From: Rivihabitans pingtungensis
GTDB lineage: Bacteria > Pseudomonadota > Gammaproteobacteria > Burkholderiales > Aquaspirillaceae
Direction of reading: 5' to 3'
DNA length: 64,000 nucleotides
NCBI RefSeq assembly: GCF_003201855.1
Contig: NZ_QJKI01000003.1
Location: 124,001-188,000, forward strand
Positions 35,783 through 45,993 of the stretch are shown in pieces; the stretch's first letter is position 1, and each line of letters starts with the position of its first letter. The notes under the pieces are model-generated. The model did no database searches, was not told the DNA's origin, and saw only the letters and a list, made by a program, of their open reading frames with translations. Position numbers and translations under genes: made by a program.

Positions 35783-36958
35783 TCACACCTCTACAACGCC
35801 TGGCTTGGGAAAATTCAGCAGCAGATCACGGTAATACTCGTATTGCTTCTGGCGCAGCTCGATTTCGCGTGGCAAGCCTTCGGTGAGGGAGTTGGCGAGG
35901 GCATCGAATTTGTCGAGGATGGCGACGATTCGAGCTTGCTCATTTAGAGGAGGAACCGGCACCCGGAAAGCGAATAATTTTTTGCTGTCGATGGAAGCAA
36001 CCGAACCACCAGTTTTTCTAGCCATTCGCAAAATATCACCCCCTCTAGATCGAATAACATGCGCAATGTATCCGGCTAAAATGCCATCCTGCACAATAAC
36101 CGCCTTCATATCTTGATTCAATGATGCAGGCACGGAAATTAACGCACTAGGCAAAAATTTATCCAAAATACTTGAGCGAACCACAAGAGCGATAGCATTA
36201 GCCGGCATGAGTTTTGTTGAAGATTTTCTAATTGCATCCTCAGTAATATAGTCTTCACTAGAGTCAATGATTGGCCGCCCCATATCTTTGGGCGAGATCC
36301 ATGGAATTGTGCCATTCTCCCAGTATTCTGGATGGTTTTTCGATGGAGTTCCTCCTCCGTACCAAATGCCGATTTCGCCCAACGCCTTCCATTCCACTTC
36401 CTCATCTTCAAAACTCAACAACTGATCACGATAGTAGTTGTATTGTTTTTTTCGAGCGGTCAGCTCGGCGGTCAGCTCGGCGGTCAGCTCGGCGGTCAGC
36501 TCGGCGAAGGAGTCAAGGAAGCGTACGATTTCATCTTGCACTTCGAATGGAGGGACAGGGATTTTCAGCTCATTCAAGACGGATTGAGTTTGGCTAGGCA
36601 CGCCGCCCGCTTGATTCATTTCCCCAAGGCCAGCCGTTGTTAAAAAGTAGTACAGAAATTTGGGGAGAATCTGCGCTTCGTCAATCTCTGTATAGAAGAT
36701 GGTGTCAACATTCCAGAATGGCACATCGACGAAAAATAGATTGCCAAGGGAACCTTTCCTTGGAATCAAGACTGAAGGTTTGTTGTAGGTATAGGTATCA
36801 GCATATCGCATGATTCCACCAGAGCCGTAAACCGGAAATTCGCCATCACCAAGCGCTTTGTGATCCTTGCCATTTTTGATACGCACAATGTCGCCAAGGC
36901 GTTTGAACGTAACGCCGTCTGGGCAGTATTCAGCAATAAGGTCATTAAAGCTACTCAT
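35783..36958 (-). CDS. hsdS: Type I restriction enzyme, S (specificity) subunit
   Basis: HsdS has two target-recognition domains that read the two halves of the split DNA site. The protein has 391 residues: TRD1 about 1-135, a conserved spacer helix with four AELT units (152-168), TRD2 about 190-345, and a second spacer to the end. [11 protein letters not shown] and [13 protein letters not shown] are the conserved repeats. The number of TAEL units sets the gap between half sites in EcoR124I-type enzymes. It overlaps hsdM by 4 nt and starts 1 nt after the PrrC-like stop region on the other side. The target sequence cannot be read from the protein. Confidence 0.93.
   Translation of the reverse strand: MSSFNDLIAEYCPDGVTFKRLGDIVRIKNGKDHKALGDGEFPVYGSGGIMRYADTYTYNKPSVLIPRKGSLGNLFFVDVPFWNVDTIFYTEIDEAQILPKFLYYFLTTAGLGEMNQAGGVPSQTQSVLNELKIPVPPFEVQDEIVRFLDSFAELTAELTAELTAELTARKKQYNYYRDQLLSFEDEEVEWKALGEIGIWYGGGTPSKNHPEYWENGTIPWISPKDMGRPIIDSSEDYITEDAIRKSSTKLMPANAIALVVRSSILDKFLPSALISVPASLNQDMKAVIVQDGILAGYIAHVIRSRGGDILRMARKTGGSVASIDSKKLFAFRVPVPPLNEQARIVAILDKFDALANSLTEGLPREIELRQKQYEYYRDLLLNFPKPGVVEV
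36456..36503. repeat. Four-copy 12-bp tandem repeat in hsdS
   Basis: The unit GCGGTCAGCTCG occurs four times in a row at 36456-36503 without mismatch. On the minus strand it encodes (A)ELT units of the HsdS spacer helix. Its length is a multiple of three, so slippage would change copy number without a frameshift. Confidence 0.95.
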
Positions 36959-38514
36959 ACTGCTTCCTCCCTTCCCTCAATCTCTGCCACGATGGCGTCA
37001 ATGTCTTTGCGTAGCTGATCAATCCTGGCCACGGTGGTTTTCAACTCGGCATTCAGCTGGGCAATATCCACTGCCTCGCGATTGTCCTTGGCTTCCACAT
37101 AGCTGCTGACCGACAGGTTGTAGTCGTTGGCCACCACCTGCTCAAACGGGATGGACAGGGCAAAGTGATCGACATTTTCCTTGCTGTCGAACACCGCCAT
37201 GATCTGCTCGATGTGCGCGTCCAGCAGCACATTGTTATTGGTTTCTTTTTTGAACAGCCCGCTGGCGTCGATAAACTGGGTGGCGGTGTCGGTCTTGTGT
37301 TTGGACAGCACCAGAATGTTCACAGCGATGGTGGTGCCAAAAAACAGATTGGGCGCGAGCGAAATCACGCTCTCCACATAGTTGTTATCCACCAGATATT
37401 GGCGAATTTTCTGCTCGGCGCCGCCCCGGTAAAAAATGCCAGGAAAGCAGACGATGGCTGCACGGCCTTTGGCAGACAGGTAGTTCAGCGCGTGCAGCAC
37501 AAAGGCAAAGTCGGCCTTGGATTTGGGGGCAAGCACGCCAGCCGGGGCAAAACGCTCGTCGTTGATCAGCGTGGGGTCGTCGCTGCCGATCCATTTCACC
37601 GAATACGGCGGGTTGGAGACGATGGCGTCAAACGGGCGCTCGTCGGCAAAGTGCGGGGCTTCCAGGGTATTGCCCAGCTGAATATTGAACTTATCGTAGT
37701 TGACGTTGTGCAAGAACATATTCATCCGCGCCAGGTTATACGTGGTGTGGTTGATTTCTTGCCCAAAGAAGCCGTCTTCGATCAAGTGTTGATCAAAGTG
37801 CTTTTTGGCTTGCAGCAGCAACGAGCCCGAGCCGCAGGCCGGGTCATAAATCTTGTTGACGCGGGTTTGCTTGTGCATGGCCAATTGGGCAATCAGCTTG
37901 GACACATGCTGCGGGGTGAAAAATTCACCGCCGGATTTGCCGGCGTTGGCGGCATAGTTGGAGATAAGAAACTCATAGGCATCGCCAAACAGGTCGATAT
38001 GGCTGGTGTCGAAGTTGCCAAAGTCGAGCTCTGCCACGCCTTTGAGCACGGCGGCCAGCCGGGCATTTTTGTCTTTAACAGTGTGGCCCAGGCGGTTGCT
38101 GGTGGTGTCGAAGTCAGCAAACAGGCCCTTGATGTCCTGCTCAGAAGGATAGCCGATGGCAGAGGCTTCAATCGCTTTGAAGATATTGGCCAGATCGGTA
38201 TTCAGGCTTTCGTTGGTGTTGGCCTTGGCCACCACATTGACGAATAGCTGACTGGGGTAGATAAAGTAGCCCTTGGTCTTGATGGCGTCGTCTCTGGCGG
38301 CAGCGATGTTTTTGTCATTATCAGCCATGGCAGCGTAATCGACATCGGGGTCGCCACCGGTAATGTAATCAATAAAGTTTTCGCTGATGAAGCGATAAAA
38401 CAGTGCACCCAGCACATATTGCTTGAAATCCCAGCCATCGACGGCGCCGCGAACATCGTTGGCAATCTGCCAGATTCGGCGTTGCAGTTCGGCGCGTTGT
38501 TGGATGCTTGTCAT
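36955..38514 (-). CDS. hsdM: Type I restriction enzyme, M (methyltransferase) subunit
   Basis: HsdM methylates adenine N6 as part of the M2S and R2M2S complexes. The protein has 519 residues from the ATG at 38514 (EcoR124I HsdM is about 520). The N-terminal helical domain reads [37 protein letters not shown]-binding motif I is DPACGSG (224-230), and the catalytic motif IV is NPPY (301-304). I reject the upstream extension to 38691, which lacks family similarity. It is the first gene of the nine-gene island operon and overlaps hsdS by 4 nt. Confidence 0.95.
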   Translation of the reverse strand: MTSIQQRAELQRRIWQIANDVRGAVDGWDFKQYVLGALFYRFISENFIDYITGGDPDVDYAAMADNDKNIAAARDDAIKTKGYFIYPSQLFVNVVAKANTNESLNTDLANIFKAIEASAIGYPSEQDIKGLFADFDTTSNRLGHTVKDKNARLAAVLKGVAELDFGNFDTSHIDLFGDAYEFLISNYAANAGKSGGEFFTPQHVSKLIAQLAMHKQTRVNKIYDPACGSGSLLLQAKKHFDQHLIEDGFFGQEINHTTYNLARMNMFLHNVNYDKFNIQLGNTLEAPHFADERPFDAIVSNPPYSVKWIGSDDPTLINDERFAPAGVLAPKSKADFAFVLHALNYLSAKGRAAIVCFPGIFYRGGAEQKIRQYLVDNNYVESVISLAPNLFFGTTIAVNILVLSKHKTDTATQFIDASGLFKKETNNNVLLDAHIEQIMAVFDSKENVDHFALSIPFEQVVANDYNLSVSSYVEAKDNREAVDIAQLNAELKTTVARIDQLRKDIDAIVAEIEGREEAV

Positions 38515-38716
38515 TGTTAAAATCCAGTGTTGATTCGTTAACTCCGGCCCAGGCGTGATGCTTGAGCCGGAGGCGCAGCGTGTTGCGGCAATAGGGGGGC
38601 GTTCTATCCCCCAGCTGTTTTTGCCTTGGTGGAATACGAGGCTCTTTTCAAGTCGTGATGTGTACAGGCAAGCGGCCACGCCGCTTGCCATCCATCAGAT
38701 AGCCAACCGCCAGCCC
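38515..38716. other. Right edge of the island, between hsdM and hisC
   Basis: No gene is supported in these 202 bases. The hsdM promoter should lie here. GGCAAGCGG/CCGCTTGCC at about 38667-38690 forms a hairpin near the 3' end of hisC, but no T-tract follows it on the minus strand. I looked for a direct repeat of the 24.2-24.4 kb region and saw none. Confidence 0.4.
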
Positions 38717-39778
38717 TTACACCGCCAAAATCTCCGCCAACGCCGCCAACAACACATCCGTCTGTTGTTCCGTGCCCACAGTGATGCGCAAAAACTGGTC
38801 AATGCGCGGGTGTTTGAAGTGGCGCACGATGATGGCGCGTTCGCGCAGGGCGGCGGCCAGTTGGGCGGCGTCGTGTTGCGGGTGGCGGGCAAACACAAAG
38901 TTGGCGGCGGAGGGCAGCACGGCAAAGCCCAGTTGTGCCAGGCCGGCGTTCAGGCGTTCGCGGGTGGCGATCACTGCCTGGCGGGTGTGCTCAAAGTGAG
39001 CGTTGTCGTTCATCGCGGCGGTGGCGCCGGCCAGGGCCAGGCGGTCGAGCGGGTAGGAGTTAAAGCTGTTTTTCACCCGCTCCAGCGCGTCGATCAAGTC
39101 GGGGTGGCCGACAGCAAAGCCCACGCGCAGGCCGGCCAGCGAGCGGGATTTGGACAGGGTTTGCGTCACCAGCAGGTTAGGGTGCTGGTCGATCAGGCGG
39201 ATGGCGCTGTCGCCGCCAAAGTCGATATAGGCTTCGTCCACCACCACCACACGATCGGGGTTGTGGCGAGCGATGGCGGCCACGGCGTCCAGCGGCAGCA
39301 GGCGGCCGGTGGGGGCGTTGGGGTTGGGGAAGATCACCCCGCCATTGGGGCCGTGGTAATCGTCCGGATTGATGGCAAAGTCGGCGTCCAGCGGCACTTC
39401 GCGGTATTCCACGCCGTACAGGCCGCAGTACACCGGATAAAAGCTGTAGGTGATGTCCGGAAACAGAATCGGCTCGTCGTGCTTGAGCAGGGCCAGAAAC
39501 ACATGGGCCAGCACTTCGTCCGAGCCATTGCCGACAAACACTTGCTGGGTGGTCACGCCATAGTGGGCGGCCACGGCCAGTTTCAGGCTGTCGCCATTGG
39601 GGTCGGGGTACAGGCGCAGATGGTCGCTGGTTTCGGCGGCAATAGCTTGCAGCGCCTTGGGCGAGGGGCCGTAGGGGTTTTCGTTGGTGTTGAGTTTGAC
39701 CAGATCGGGCAGCTTGGGCTGCTCGCCGGGCACGTAGGGGGTCAGGCCGTGGACGACGGCGCTCCAGTATTGGCTCAT
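38717..39778 (-). CDS. hisC: Histidinol-phosphate aminotransferase
   Basis: HisC transfers an amino group from glutamate to imidazole acetol phosphate, using PLP. The protein has 353 residues. [21 protein letters not shown] is the N-terminal signature, [13 protein letters not shown] is the cofactor loop, and [11 protein letters not shown] is the strand with the conserved Asp. [20 protein letters not shown] holds the PLP-binding Lys. It is divergent from hisB across a 145-nt gap. It borders the defence island. Confidence 0.95.
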   Translation of the reverse strand: MSQYWSAVVHGLTPYVPGEQPKLPDLVKLNTNENPYGPSPKALQAIAAETSDHLRLYPDPNGDSLKLAVAAHYGVTTQQVFVGNGSDEVLAHVFLALLKHDEPILFPDITYSFYPVYCGLYGVEYREVPLDADFAINPDDYHGPNGGVIFPNPNAPTGRLLPLDAVAAIARHNPDRVVVVDEAYIDFGGDSAIRLIDQHPNLLVTQTLSKSRSLAGLRVGFAVGHPDLIDALERVKNSFNSYPLDRLALAGATAAMNDNAHFEHTRQAVIATRERLNAGLAQLGFAVLPSAANFVFARHPQHDAAQLAAALRERAIIVRHFKHPRIDQFLRITVGTEQQTDVLLAALAEILAV

Positions 39779-39923
39779 GGTCGGGTTCCTGGCTGGCGGG
39801 GCGAGTGTTGCAATCCCCGTGAAATGATTTCCGGTGAAATGGTATCATGGCAGGGCTGTGCGGCGCGGCCTCAGGTCTGGATCAGACTGGCGCGCTGCGC
39901 CGGTTTGCCTTGTTTATCTAGTG

Positions 39924-40526
39924 ATGGATCCCATGCGTCAGGCTGATATTACCCGCAACACCCTGGAAACCCAGATCACCGTGTCGATCAACCTGGACGG
40001 CGACGGTCACGGCACCTTCGCCACTGGCGTGCCGTTTCTGGAGCATATGCTCGACCAGATTTGCCGCCATGGCCTGATCGACCTGAATATTCAGGCGGTG
40101 GGCGATTTGCATATCGACGCGCACCACACCGTGGAAGACATCGGCATCACCCTGGGCCAGGCCTTCGCCAAGGCAATTGGCGACAAAAAGGGCATTCGCC
40201 GCTATGGCCACGCCTATGTGCCGCTGGACGAGGCGCTGTCGCGGGTGGTGATTGACCTCTCCGGCCGCCCTGGCCTGGTGTACAACATTGATTTCACCCG
40301 CGCGGCGATTGGCCAGTTTGACGTGGATTTGTTCTCGGAATTCTTCCATGGCTTTGTCAATCACGCGATGGTGACGCTGCATATCGACAATCTGCGCGGC
40401 GTGAACGCCCATCATCAGGCCGAAACGGTGTTCAAGGCCTTTGGCCGCGCGCTGCGCATGGCCGTTGAGCCAGACCCGCGCATGGCCGGCGTCACCCCGT
40501 CCACCAAAGGAACCCTCACCGCATGA
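39924..40526 (+). CDS. hisB: Imidazoleglycerol-phosphate dehydratase
   Basis: The protein has 200 residues and is the monofunctional His[34 protein letters not shown] and [24 protein letters not shown] give the first metal-binding His cluster. [32 protein letters not shown] gives the second. I choose the ATG at 39924 (a GTG at 39921 is adjacent). The ATG at 39933 is also possible. It overlaps hisH by 4 nt. Confidence 0.95.
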   Translation: MDPMRQADITRNTLETQITVSINLDGDGHGTFATGVPFLEHMLDQICRHGLIDLNIQAVGDLHIDAHHTVEDIGITLGQAFAKAIGDKKGIRRYGHAYVPLDEALSRVVIDLSGRPGLVYNIDFTRAAIGQFDVDLFSEFFHGFVNHAMVTLHIDNLRGVNAHHQAETVFKAFGRALRMAVEPDPRMAGVTPSTKGTLTA

Positions 40527-41179
40527 GCGCCGCCAAACCGACAATCGCCGTGGTGGACTACGGCATGGGCAATCTGCGCTCGGTGACCAAGGCGCTGGAG
40601 CATGTGGCCGACGGCCGCGCCCACATCACGCTGACCGCGCAACCCGAGGTGGTCCGCGCCGCTGACAAGGTGGTGTTTCCCGGCCAGGGCGCGATGAAGG
40701 ATTGCATGGCCGGCCTGCTGGAATCCGGCCTGAAAGACGCCGTGCTGGAAGCCGCCGCCAACAAGCCGTTTTTTGGCGTGTGCGTGGGCGCGCAACTGCT
40801 GCTGGACCACAGCGAAGAAGGCGACACGCCGGCGCTGGGGCTATACGCCGGCCAGGTCAAGCGCTTTCCGGATGGGCTGAGCGACGCCGCTGGCGCGCGC
40901 CTGAAGGTGCCGCATATGGGCTGGAACGAAGTCTGGCAGACCGCCCGCCACCCGCTGTTTGCCGGCGTGGCCGACGGCAGCCGCTTTTATTTTGTGCATA
41001 GCTACTACATGGCGCCGGCCGATGCCGCGCTGTCACTGGGCTATGCTGAGTATCCTTTCGCATTTTCCGCCGTCATTGGTCGTGATAATGTGTTCGCCAC
41101 GCAGTTTCACCCCGAAAAAAGCGCGGCCGCCGGCTTGAAGTTGCTGGAAAACTTCATTGCCTGGGATGGCCAGCGATAA
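40523..41179 (+). CDS. hisH: Imidazole glycerol phosphate synthase, glutaminase subunit
   Basis: HisH supplies ammonia from glutamine to HisF. The protein has 218 residues. The class I amidotransferase triad is visible: Cys in [13 protein letters not shown], and His and Glu in [31 protein letters not shown] is the N-terminal start. The usual nucleophile loop GxCLGMQ reads GVCVGAQ here, a mild variation. It overlaps hisB by 4 nt and is followed by hisA. Confidence 0.95.
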   Translation: MSAAKPTIAVVDYGMGNLRSVTKALEHVADGRAHITLTAQPEVVRAADKVVFPGQGAMKDCMAGLLESGLKDAVLEAAANKPFFGVCVGAQLLLDHSEEGDTPALGLYAGQVKRFPDGLSDAAGARLKVPHMGWNEVWQTARHPLFAGVADGSRFYFVHSYYMAPADAALSLGYAEYPFAFSAVIGRDNVFATQFHPEKSAAAGLKLLENFIAWDGQR

Positions 41180-41209
41180 CCCCGAAGACCCAAAAGCCCG
41201 AGATACATC

Positions 41210-41950
41210 ATGCTGCTGATTCCCGCGATTGATCTGAAAGACGGCCAGTGTGTGCGCCTGAAACAAGGCGTTATGGACGATGCGACCGTGTTTTCTGATG
41301 ACCCGGTCAAGGTTGCCGCCCACTGGCGCGACCAGGGCGCGCGTCGCCTGCATCTGGTTGATCTGAACGGCGCCTTTGCCGGCAAGCCGAAAAACCTCGC
41401 GGTGATCCGCGACATCCTCGCCGAAGTCGGCGATGACATGCCGGTGCAGCTGGGTGGCGGCATCCGCGACCTGGACACCATCGAGAAATACCTCGATATG
41501 GGCCTGCAATACGTCATCATCGGCACGGCTGCGGTGAAAACCCCCGGCTTTCTGCACGACGCCTGCGATGCCTTCCCCAATCAGGTGATTGTTGGCCTGG
41601 ACGCCAAAGATGGCAAAGTGGCCACCGACGGCTGGGCCAAGATCACCCACCACGACGTGATCGACCTGGCCCGCCGTTTTCAGGATTACGGCGTGGTGTC
41701 GGTGATTTACACCGACATCGGCCGCGACGGCATGATGAGCGGCGTGAACATCGACGCCACCGTCAAGCTGGCGCAGGCGCTGACCATTCCGGTGATCGCC
41801 TCGGGCGGCCTGACCAACCTCGACGATGTGCGCGCGCTGTGCGGCGTTGAGCACGAAGGCATCGAGGGCGCCATCACCGGCCGCGCCATTTACGAGGGCA
41901 GCATCAACTTCCGCGAGGCGCAGGACCTGGCCGACGCGCTGGGCCAATAA
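41210..41950 (+). CDS. hisA: Phosphoribosylformimino-5-aminoimidazole carboxamide ribotide isomerase
   Basis: HisA is a beta/alpha-barrel isomerase in the middle of the pathway. The protein has 246 residues. [19 protein letters not shown] holds the catalytic Asp on strand 1. [20 protein letters not shown] is a phosphate loop. [20 protein letters not shown] holds the catalytic Asp on strand 5. [15 protein letters not shown] is the second phosphate loop. Confidence 0.96.
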   Translation: MLLIPAIDLKDGQCVRLKQGVMDDATVFSDDPVKVAAHWRDQGARRLHLVDLNGAFAGKPKNLAVIRDILAEVGDDMPVQLGGGIRDLDTIEKYLDMGLQYVIIGTAAVKTPGFLHDACDAFPNQVIVGLDAKDGKVATDGWAKITHHDVIDLARRFQDYGVVSVIYTDIGRDGMMSGVNIDATVKLAQALTIPVIASGGLTNLDDVRALCGVEHEGIEGAITGRAIYEGSINFREAQDLADALGQ

Positions 41951-41986
41951 GCCCGGACTGCCCGCACAACACAGAATGCATTCGCC

Positions 41987-42754
41987 ATGTCTTTAGCCAA
42001 ACGCATCATCCCCTGTCTGGACGTGACCGCTGGTCGCGTGGTCAAGGGCGTCAATTTTGTCGGCCTGCGCGACGCCGGCGACCCGGTGGAAATCGCCCGG
42101 CGCTACGACGAGCAAGGCGCTGACGAGCTGACTTTTCTGGACATCACTGCCTCCAGCGACGACCGCGACATCATCCTGCACATCATCGAAGCGGTGGCCG
42201 AACAGGTGTTCATCCCGCTGACGGTGGGCGGCGGCGTGCGCAAGGTGGAAGACGTGCGCCGGCTGCTCAACGCCGGCGCCGACAAGGTCAGCATCAACAC
42301 CAGCGCGGTGACTAACCCCGAGCTGGTGCGCGAATGCGCCGACAAGTTCGGCTCGCAGGCGATTGTCGTGGCGGTAGACGCCAAGGCGGTCAGCCCGGAC
42401 AACGACCGCTGGGAGGTGTTCACCCACGGCGGACGCAACCCCACCGGGCTGGACGCGGTGGCCTGGGCGCAAAAAATGCAACAACTGGGCGCCGGCGAAA
42501 TCCTGCTGACCAGCATGGACCGCGACGGCACCAAGATCGGCTTTAACCTGCCGCTGACCCGCGCGGTCAGCGATGCGGTGTCGATTCCGGTGATTGCCTC
42601 GGGCGGCGTGGGCAATTTGCAACACCTGGCCGACGGCGTGCTGCAAGGCCACGCCGATGCGGTGCTGGCCGCCAGTATTTTTCACTTTGGCGAATACACC
42701 GTCGAACAGGCCAAGCGCCTGATGCGCGAACAAGGCATTGAGGTGCGGCTATGA
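41987..42754 (+). CDS. hisF: Imidazole glycerol phosphate synthase, cyclase subunit
   Basis: HisF closes the imidazole ring and releases AICAR. The protein has 255 residues. [21 protein letters not shown] holds the first catalytic Asp. [32 protein letters not shown] and [20 protein letters not shown] hold the phosphate site and the second catalytic Asp. It overlaps hisI by 4 nt. Confidence 0.96.
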   Translation: MSLAKRIIPCLDVTAGRVVKGVNFVGLRDAGDPVEIARRYDEQGADELTFLDITASSDDRDIILHIIEAVAEQVFIPLTVGGGVRKVEDVRRLLNAGADKVSINTSAVTNPELVRECADKFGSQAIVVAVDAKAVSPDNDRWEVFTHGGRNPTGLDAVAWAQKMQQLGAGEILLTSMDRDGTKIGFNLPLTRAVSDAVSIPVIASGGVGNLQHLADGVLQGHADAVLAASIFHFGEYTVEQAKRLMREQGIEVRL

Positions 42755-43155
42755 GCAACTTGTCCTGGCTGGACGCGGTCAAATGGGACGATAAAGGCCT
42801 GGTCACGGCGATTGCGCAGGACAAACACAGCCAGCGCATCATGATGGTGGCCAACGTCAACCGCGAATCGCTGCAACTGACCGCCGACACCGGCATTGCC
42901 CACTACTGGAGCCGCTCGCGCAACCGGCTGTGGAAAAAAGGCGAAGAATCCGGCCACCTGCAAAAAGTGCACGAGATTCGCCTGGATTGCGATGGCGATG
43001 TGGTGTTGCTGGTGATTGACCAGGATGGCGGCATTGCCTGCCACACCGGGCGCGAAAGTTGCTTTTATCGCAAGCTCGACGACGGCGACTGGCAGACGGT
43101 GGACCCGGTGTTGAAAGACCCAGCCAGCATCTACGCCCAGCCGCACGGGCACTGA
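42751..43155 (+). CDS. hisI: Phosphoribosyl-AMP cyclohydrolase
   Basis: The protein has 134 residues and carries only the HisI activity. [57 protein letters not shown] contains the conserved Cys and Asp residues of the zinc and magnesium sites. HisE is encoded separately downstream, unlike the fused HisIE of enteric bacteria. A strong hairpin lies in between. Confidence 0.96.
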   Translation: MSNLSWLDAVKWDDKGLVTAIAQDKHSQRIMMVANVNRESLQLTADTGIAHYWSRSRNRLWKKGEESGHLQKVHEIRLDCDGDVVLLVIDQDGGIACHTGRESCFYRKLDDGDWQTVDPVLKDPASIYAQPHGH

Positions 43156-43172
43156 TCGCGCCAGACACAAAA

Positions 43173-43238
43173 AAAACGGGTGGCGCGTCACGCCACGGTC
43201 ATGCGCGCCCGCCATGATGGCGCGCCACGGTTTTGTTT
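43173..43238 (+). terminator. Hairpin between hisI and hisE
   Basis: GTGGCGCG (43180-43187) pairs with CGCGCCAC (43221-43228), and shorter internal pairings are possible. The right arm is followed by GGTTTTGTTT. It may act as a partial terminator or processing site that lowers hisE relative to hisI. Confidence 0.55.
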
Positions 43239-43261
43239 ACTGACGAGAAATAGAGACTGCC

Positions 43262-43594
43262 ATGATTCACGCCGAAGTGCTGTTCCATATTGCCGACACC
43301 CTGGAAGCGCGCAAGAGCGCCGACCCGAAGTCGTCCTACGTTTCCGAGCTGCTGCACAAGGGCGAAGACGCCGTGCTGAAAAAAGTGGCGGAAGAAGCCG
43401 CCGAAGTGCTGATGGCCTCGAAAGACGGCAGCAAGCTGCATCTGGTGCGTGAAGTGGCCGATTTGTGGTTCCACTCGATGGTGCTGCTGACCTATCACGG
43501 CCTGCGTCCGGACGATGTGCTGGTGGAGCTCAAGCGCCGCGAAGGCATCTCTGGCCACGACGAAAAAGCGGCGCGCGCCGCCCAGCAAGGCTGA
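43262..43594 (+). CDS. hisE: Phosphoribosyl-ATP pyrophosphatase
   Basis: HisE is a MazG-like all-alpha pyrophosphohydrolase. The protein has 110 residues. The metal-binding segment reads KVAEEAAEVLMASK with HLVREVADLWFHSMVLL, matching the EExxE...ExxD pattern. GISGHDEKAAR ends the protein. It closes the histidine operon and is followed by the HIT-family gene after 14 nt. Confidence 0.95.
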   Translation: MIHAEVLFHIADTLEARKSADPKSSYVSELLHKGEDAVLKKVAEEAAEVLMASKDGSKLHLVREVADLWFHSMVLLTYHGLRPDDVLVELKRREGISGHDEKAARAAQQG

Positions 43595-43608
43595 GCCGGA
43601 GCCACAGC

Positions 43609-43932
43609 ATGAGCGACTGCATTTTTTGCAAGATCATTGCCGGGCAAATCCCGTGCAACAAGGTGTACGAAGACGATGACATGCTGGCTTTTCATGACAT
43701 CCGTCCGATTGCGCCGGTGCATTTCTTGATCATCCCCAAGCGCCACATCGAATCGCTGCTGACCACCACGGCGGACGATGTGGACATTTTGGGCAAGATC
43801 ATGACAAAAGTGCCCGAACTGGCCCGTGAGCAAGGGCTGGCGGCAGGCTTCAAGACCGGCATCAACACCGGCAAACTGGGCGGGCAGGAGGTGTATCACC
43901 TGCATGTCCACGTCTTTGGTCACAAGGCTTAA
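43609..43932 (+). CDS. HIT-family protein (histidine triad nucleotide-binding)
   Basis: The protein has 107 residues with [29 protein letters not shown] at the start and the histidine triad HLHVHVFG at the end. It resembles HinT, a purine nucleoside phosphoramidase. The location after hisE and before tatA is seen in many betaproteobacteria. The physiological substrate is not known. Confidence 0.93.
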   Translation: MSDCIFCKIIAGQIPCNKVYEDDDMLAFHDIRPIAPVHFLIIPKRHIESLLTTTADDVDILGKIMTKVPELAREQGLAAGFKTGINTGKLGGQEVYHLHVHVFGHKA

Positions 43933-43976
43933 ATCCGCCTCCCCCCGCGCGGGCAGCCTGCAACAGGAGTATCAAC

Positions 43977-44186
43977 ATGGGTTCTTTCAGCATTTGGCAC
44001 TGGCTTATCGTGCTGGTGGTGGTCGTGCTGATTTTTGGCACCAAAAAACTGCGCAATATCGGCCAGGATCTGGGCGGCGCGGTCAAGGGTTTCAAGGACG
44101 GCATGAAAAGCGAAGAAAACCCGAGCCAACCGCCCGCTGACAGCGGCCGGGTGATCGACGTCAACACCGACCACAGCAAGAAGTAA
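43977..44186 (+). CDS. tatA: Sec-independent translocase subunit TatA
   Basis: The protein has 69 residues: a short N-terminus, one membrane helix ([21 protein letters not shown]), then the amphipathic helix [14 protein letters not shown] and a short polar tail. The [10 protein letters not shown] hinge is the TatA/E signature. AGGAG lies 8 nt upstream. It is the first gene of tatABC. Confidence 0.95.
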   Translation: MGSFSIWHWLIVLVVVVLIFGTKKLRNIGQDLGGAVKGFKDGMKSEENPSQPPADSGRVIDVNTDHSKK

Positions 44187-44192
44187 GCCGCC

Positions 44193-44723
44193 GTGTTCGA
44201 CATCAGCTTTGGCGAACTGGCGGTCATCGGCGTGGTGGCGCTGGTGGTGATCGGCCCGGAAAAACTGCCCAAGGTGGCGCGCACCGTCGGCGCCTTGGTC
44301 GGCCGCGCCCAGCGCTATGTGCACGACGTCAAGGCGGATATCCAGCGCGAGGTGAATCTGGGCGAGCTCAAGCAATTGCACAGCGAGGTGCACGACGCCG
44401 CGCAAAGCCTGCGCCATAGCGTGCAAACCCAGGTGGACGAAGCCCGCCAGGCGGTGGGTGAGGTGCAGAGCCAGCTGAACGAAGTCAGCCAGACCGCCAC
44501 GCACACGCTGGCCGAGGCGCAAGCACAGCTGGATGCAGTCAATCAGACCGTCGCCGAGCCGCTGGCGCCGACCAGCAGCAGCGCATCCAGCGCGGCCGCC
44601 CCGTCGGACACTGCGCCCAGCGCAGCCCACGCCGCCTTGCCGGCGGCCGAGGCAAGCCCGCCCAGCGCCGTGGCTGCCGCCGAAACCGCCGCGCCCCTTT
44701 CTTCTTCCAGCAAGCCGACATGA
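44193..44723 (+). CDS. tatB: Sec-independent translocase subunit TatB
   Basis: TatB forms the twin-arginine signal receptor with TatC. The protein has 176 residues and starts with GTG at 44193. MFDISFGELAVIGVVALVVIGPEKLPKVART is the diagnostic start with the GPEKLP hinge. A long amphipathic helix (RAQRYVHDVKADIQREV...) and an Ala/Ser-rich C-terminal tail follow. It overlaps tatC by 4 nt. Confidence 0.95.
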   Translation: MFDISFGELAVIGVVALVVIGPEKLPKVARTVGALVGRAQRYVHDVKADIQREVNLGELKQLHSEVHDAAQSLRHSVQTQVDEARQAVGEVQSQLNEVSQTATHTLAEAQAQLDAVNQTVAEPLAPTSSSASSAAAPSDTAPSAAHAALPAAEASPPSAVAAAETAAPLSSSSKPT

Positions 44724-45466
44724 CCGATTCTCAACCCTTGCTTGCCCACCTGATCGAGCTGCGCACCCGCCTGGTGCGCGCGTTGATTGGCCTGGGGCTG
44801 ATGTTTCTGGGCCTGTTTCACTGGTCTGGCGACATTTACCACTTGCTGGCCAAGCCGCTGATGCAAGTGCTGCCGGCTGGCGCGCACATGATCGCCACCG
44901 ACGTCACCACGCCGTTTTTTGTGCCGATGAAAGTCACCATGATGGTGGCTTTTGTGCTGGCCCTGCCCAATACGCTGTACCAGATCTGGGCGTTTGTCGC
45001 GCCGGGACTATATGCCCATGAAAAACGGCTGATTGTGCCGCTGATTATTTCCAGTGTGCTGCTGTTCATCACCGGCATGGCTTTTGCGTATTTTCTGGTG
45101 TTTCCGGTGGTGTTTGGCTTTATGAGCGCGGTAACCCCGGAAGGCGTGTCAATGATGACCGACATCGACAATTATTTGTCGTTTGTGCTGGGCATGTTCA
45201 TCGCCTTTGGCATTACCTTTGAAGTGCCGGTGGTGGTGGTGCTGTTGGTGCGCTTTGGCATTGTCGATATCGCCAAGCTGAAAGAAGCGCGGCCGTATGT
45301 GATTGTCGGCGCCTTTATTGTCGCCGCCGTGGTCACCCCGCCGGATGTGCTGTCGCAAGTGATGCTGGCGGTGCCGCTGTGGCTGCTGTTCGAGCTGGGT
45401 GTGGTGGTAGCCGGCTGGATTGGCAAATCCGAGACTACCCGCGCCAACGCCAAGGACGCCGCATGA
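44720..45466 (+). CDS. tatC: Sec-independent translocase subunit TatC
   Basis: TatC is the six-helix core of the Tat translocase and the twin-Arg receptor. The protein has 248 residues. LLAHLIELRTRLVRALIG contains the conserved cytoplasmic Glu/Arg, and FVAPGLYAHEKRLIVPLI the first periplasmic loop. FGITFEVPVVVVLLVRFGIV and AAVVTPPDVLSQVMLAVPLWLLFELG complete the pattern. It overlaps the DUF2069 gene by 4 nt. Confidence 0.96.
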   Translation: MTDSQPLLAHLIELRTRLVRALIGLGLMFLGLFHWSGDIYHLLAKPLMQVLPAGAHMIATDVTTPFFVPMKVTMMVAFVLALPNTLYQIWAFVAPGLYAHEKRLIVPLIISSVLLFITGMAFAYFLVFPVVFGFMSAVTPEGVSMMTDIDNYLSFVLGMFIAFGITFEVPVVVVLLVRFGIVDIAKLKEARPYVIVGAFIVAAVVTPPDVLSQVMLAVPLWLLFELGVVVAGWIGKSETTRANAKDAA

Positions 45467-45813
45467 AGCAGACTTTTCATTGGCTGAGCGTCGCCAGCCT
45501 GGTGGCGCTGATTCTGCTCACCCTGGCCTGGGAGCTGTGGCTGGCGCCGTTGCGTCCGGGCGGCAGCCTGCTGGCGCTCAAGGCCGTGGTGCTGTTGCTG
45601 CCGCTGTTTGGCATCCTGCGCGAGCGGGTGTACACCTACCAGTGGTCGAGCATGTTCATCCTGATGTTTTTTGCCGAGGGCGTCACCCGCGCCTGGGGCG
45701 ACAAAGGCCTGTCGCAATGGCTGGCCGGGCTGGAAACCCTGCTTACCGTGCTGTTCTTTACCGGCGTGCTGGGCTATGTGCGCGCCGTGCGGCAAGAGCG
45801 CCAGGCGGCATAA
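45463..45813 (+). CDS. DUF2069 membrane protein
   Basis: The protein has 116 residues with four predicted membrane helices. LVALILLTLAWELWLAPLRPGGSLLALKAVVLLLPLFGILRERVYTYQWSSMFILMFFAEGVTRAW is typical of the DUF2069 family of proteobacteria. The function is unknown. It is joined to tatC by a 4-nt overlap, so it is probably co-transcribed with tatABC. A degenerate Correia-like element follows. Confidence 0.85.
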   Translation: MKQTFHWLSVASLVALILLTLAWELWLAPLRPGGSLLALKAVVLLLPLFGILRERVYTYQWSSMFILMFFAEGVTRAWGDKGLSQWLAGLETLLTVLFFTGVLGYVRAVRQERQAA

Positions 45814-45870
45814 GCGGCGCTGAGCGCACTCATGCCAGCGCAGTGTGCGGCGATGCCCCTGCCGCCGTCA

Positions 45871-45962
45871 CGCCGCTCACAACATTCCGCGCCAGATGAG
45901 TGCAGATAGTGCCGCGAGTACGGCAAGATTACACAACAACGCTGGATGGGCTTGGCGGGCGG
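45871..45962 (+). repeat. Correia-like element, degenerate
   Basis: CGCCGCTCACAACATTCC is the left arm, TGCAGATAGTGCCGCGAGTACGGCAAG matches the family core, and ACAACAACGCTGGATGGGCTTGGCGGG is a decayed right arm. The core similarity is clear, but the inverted ends are poor. Confidence 0.5.
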
Positions 45963-45993
45963 TAAGCCGCCACGGCTCACCGCATCGGCCGCA

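Noticed and set aside
38515-38691. Extension of hsdM to 578 residues
   Set aside because: The extra N-terminus has no family similarity, and the start at 38514 gives the usual length.
24300-38716. CRISPR array in or near the defence island
   Set aside because: I looked for regularly spaced repeats and found none. The only tandem repeat is the coding 12-bp unit in hsdS.
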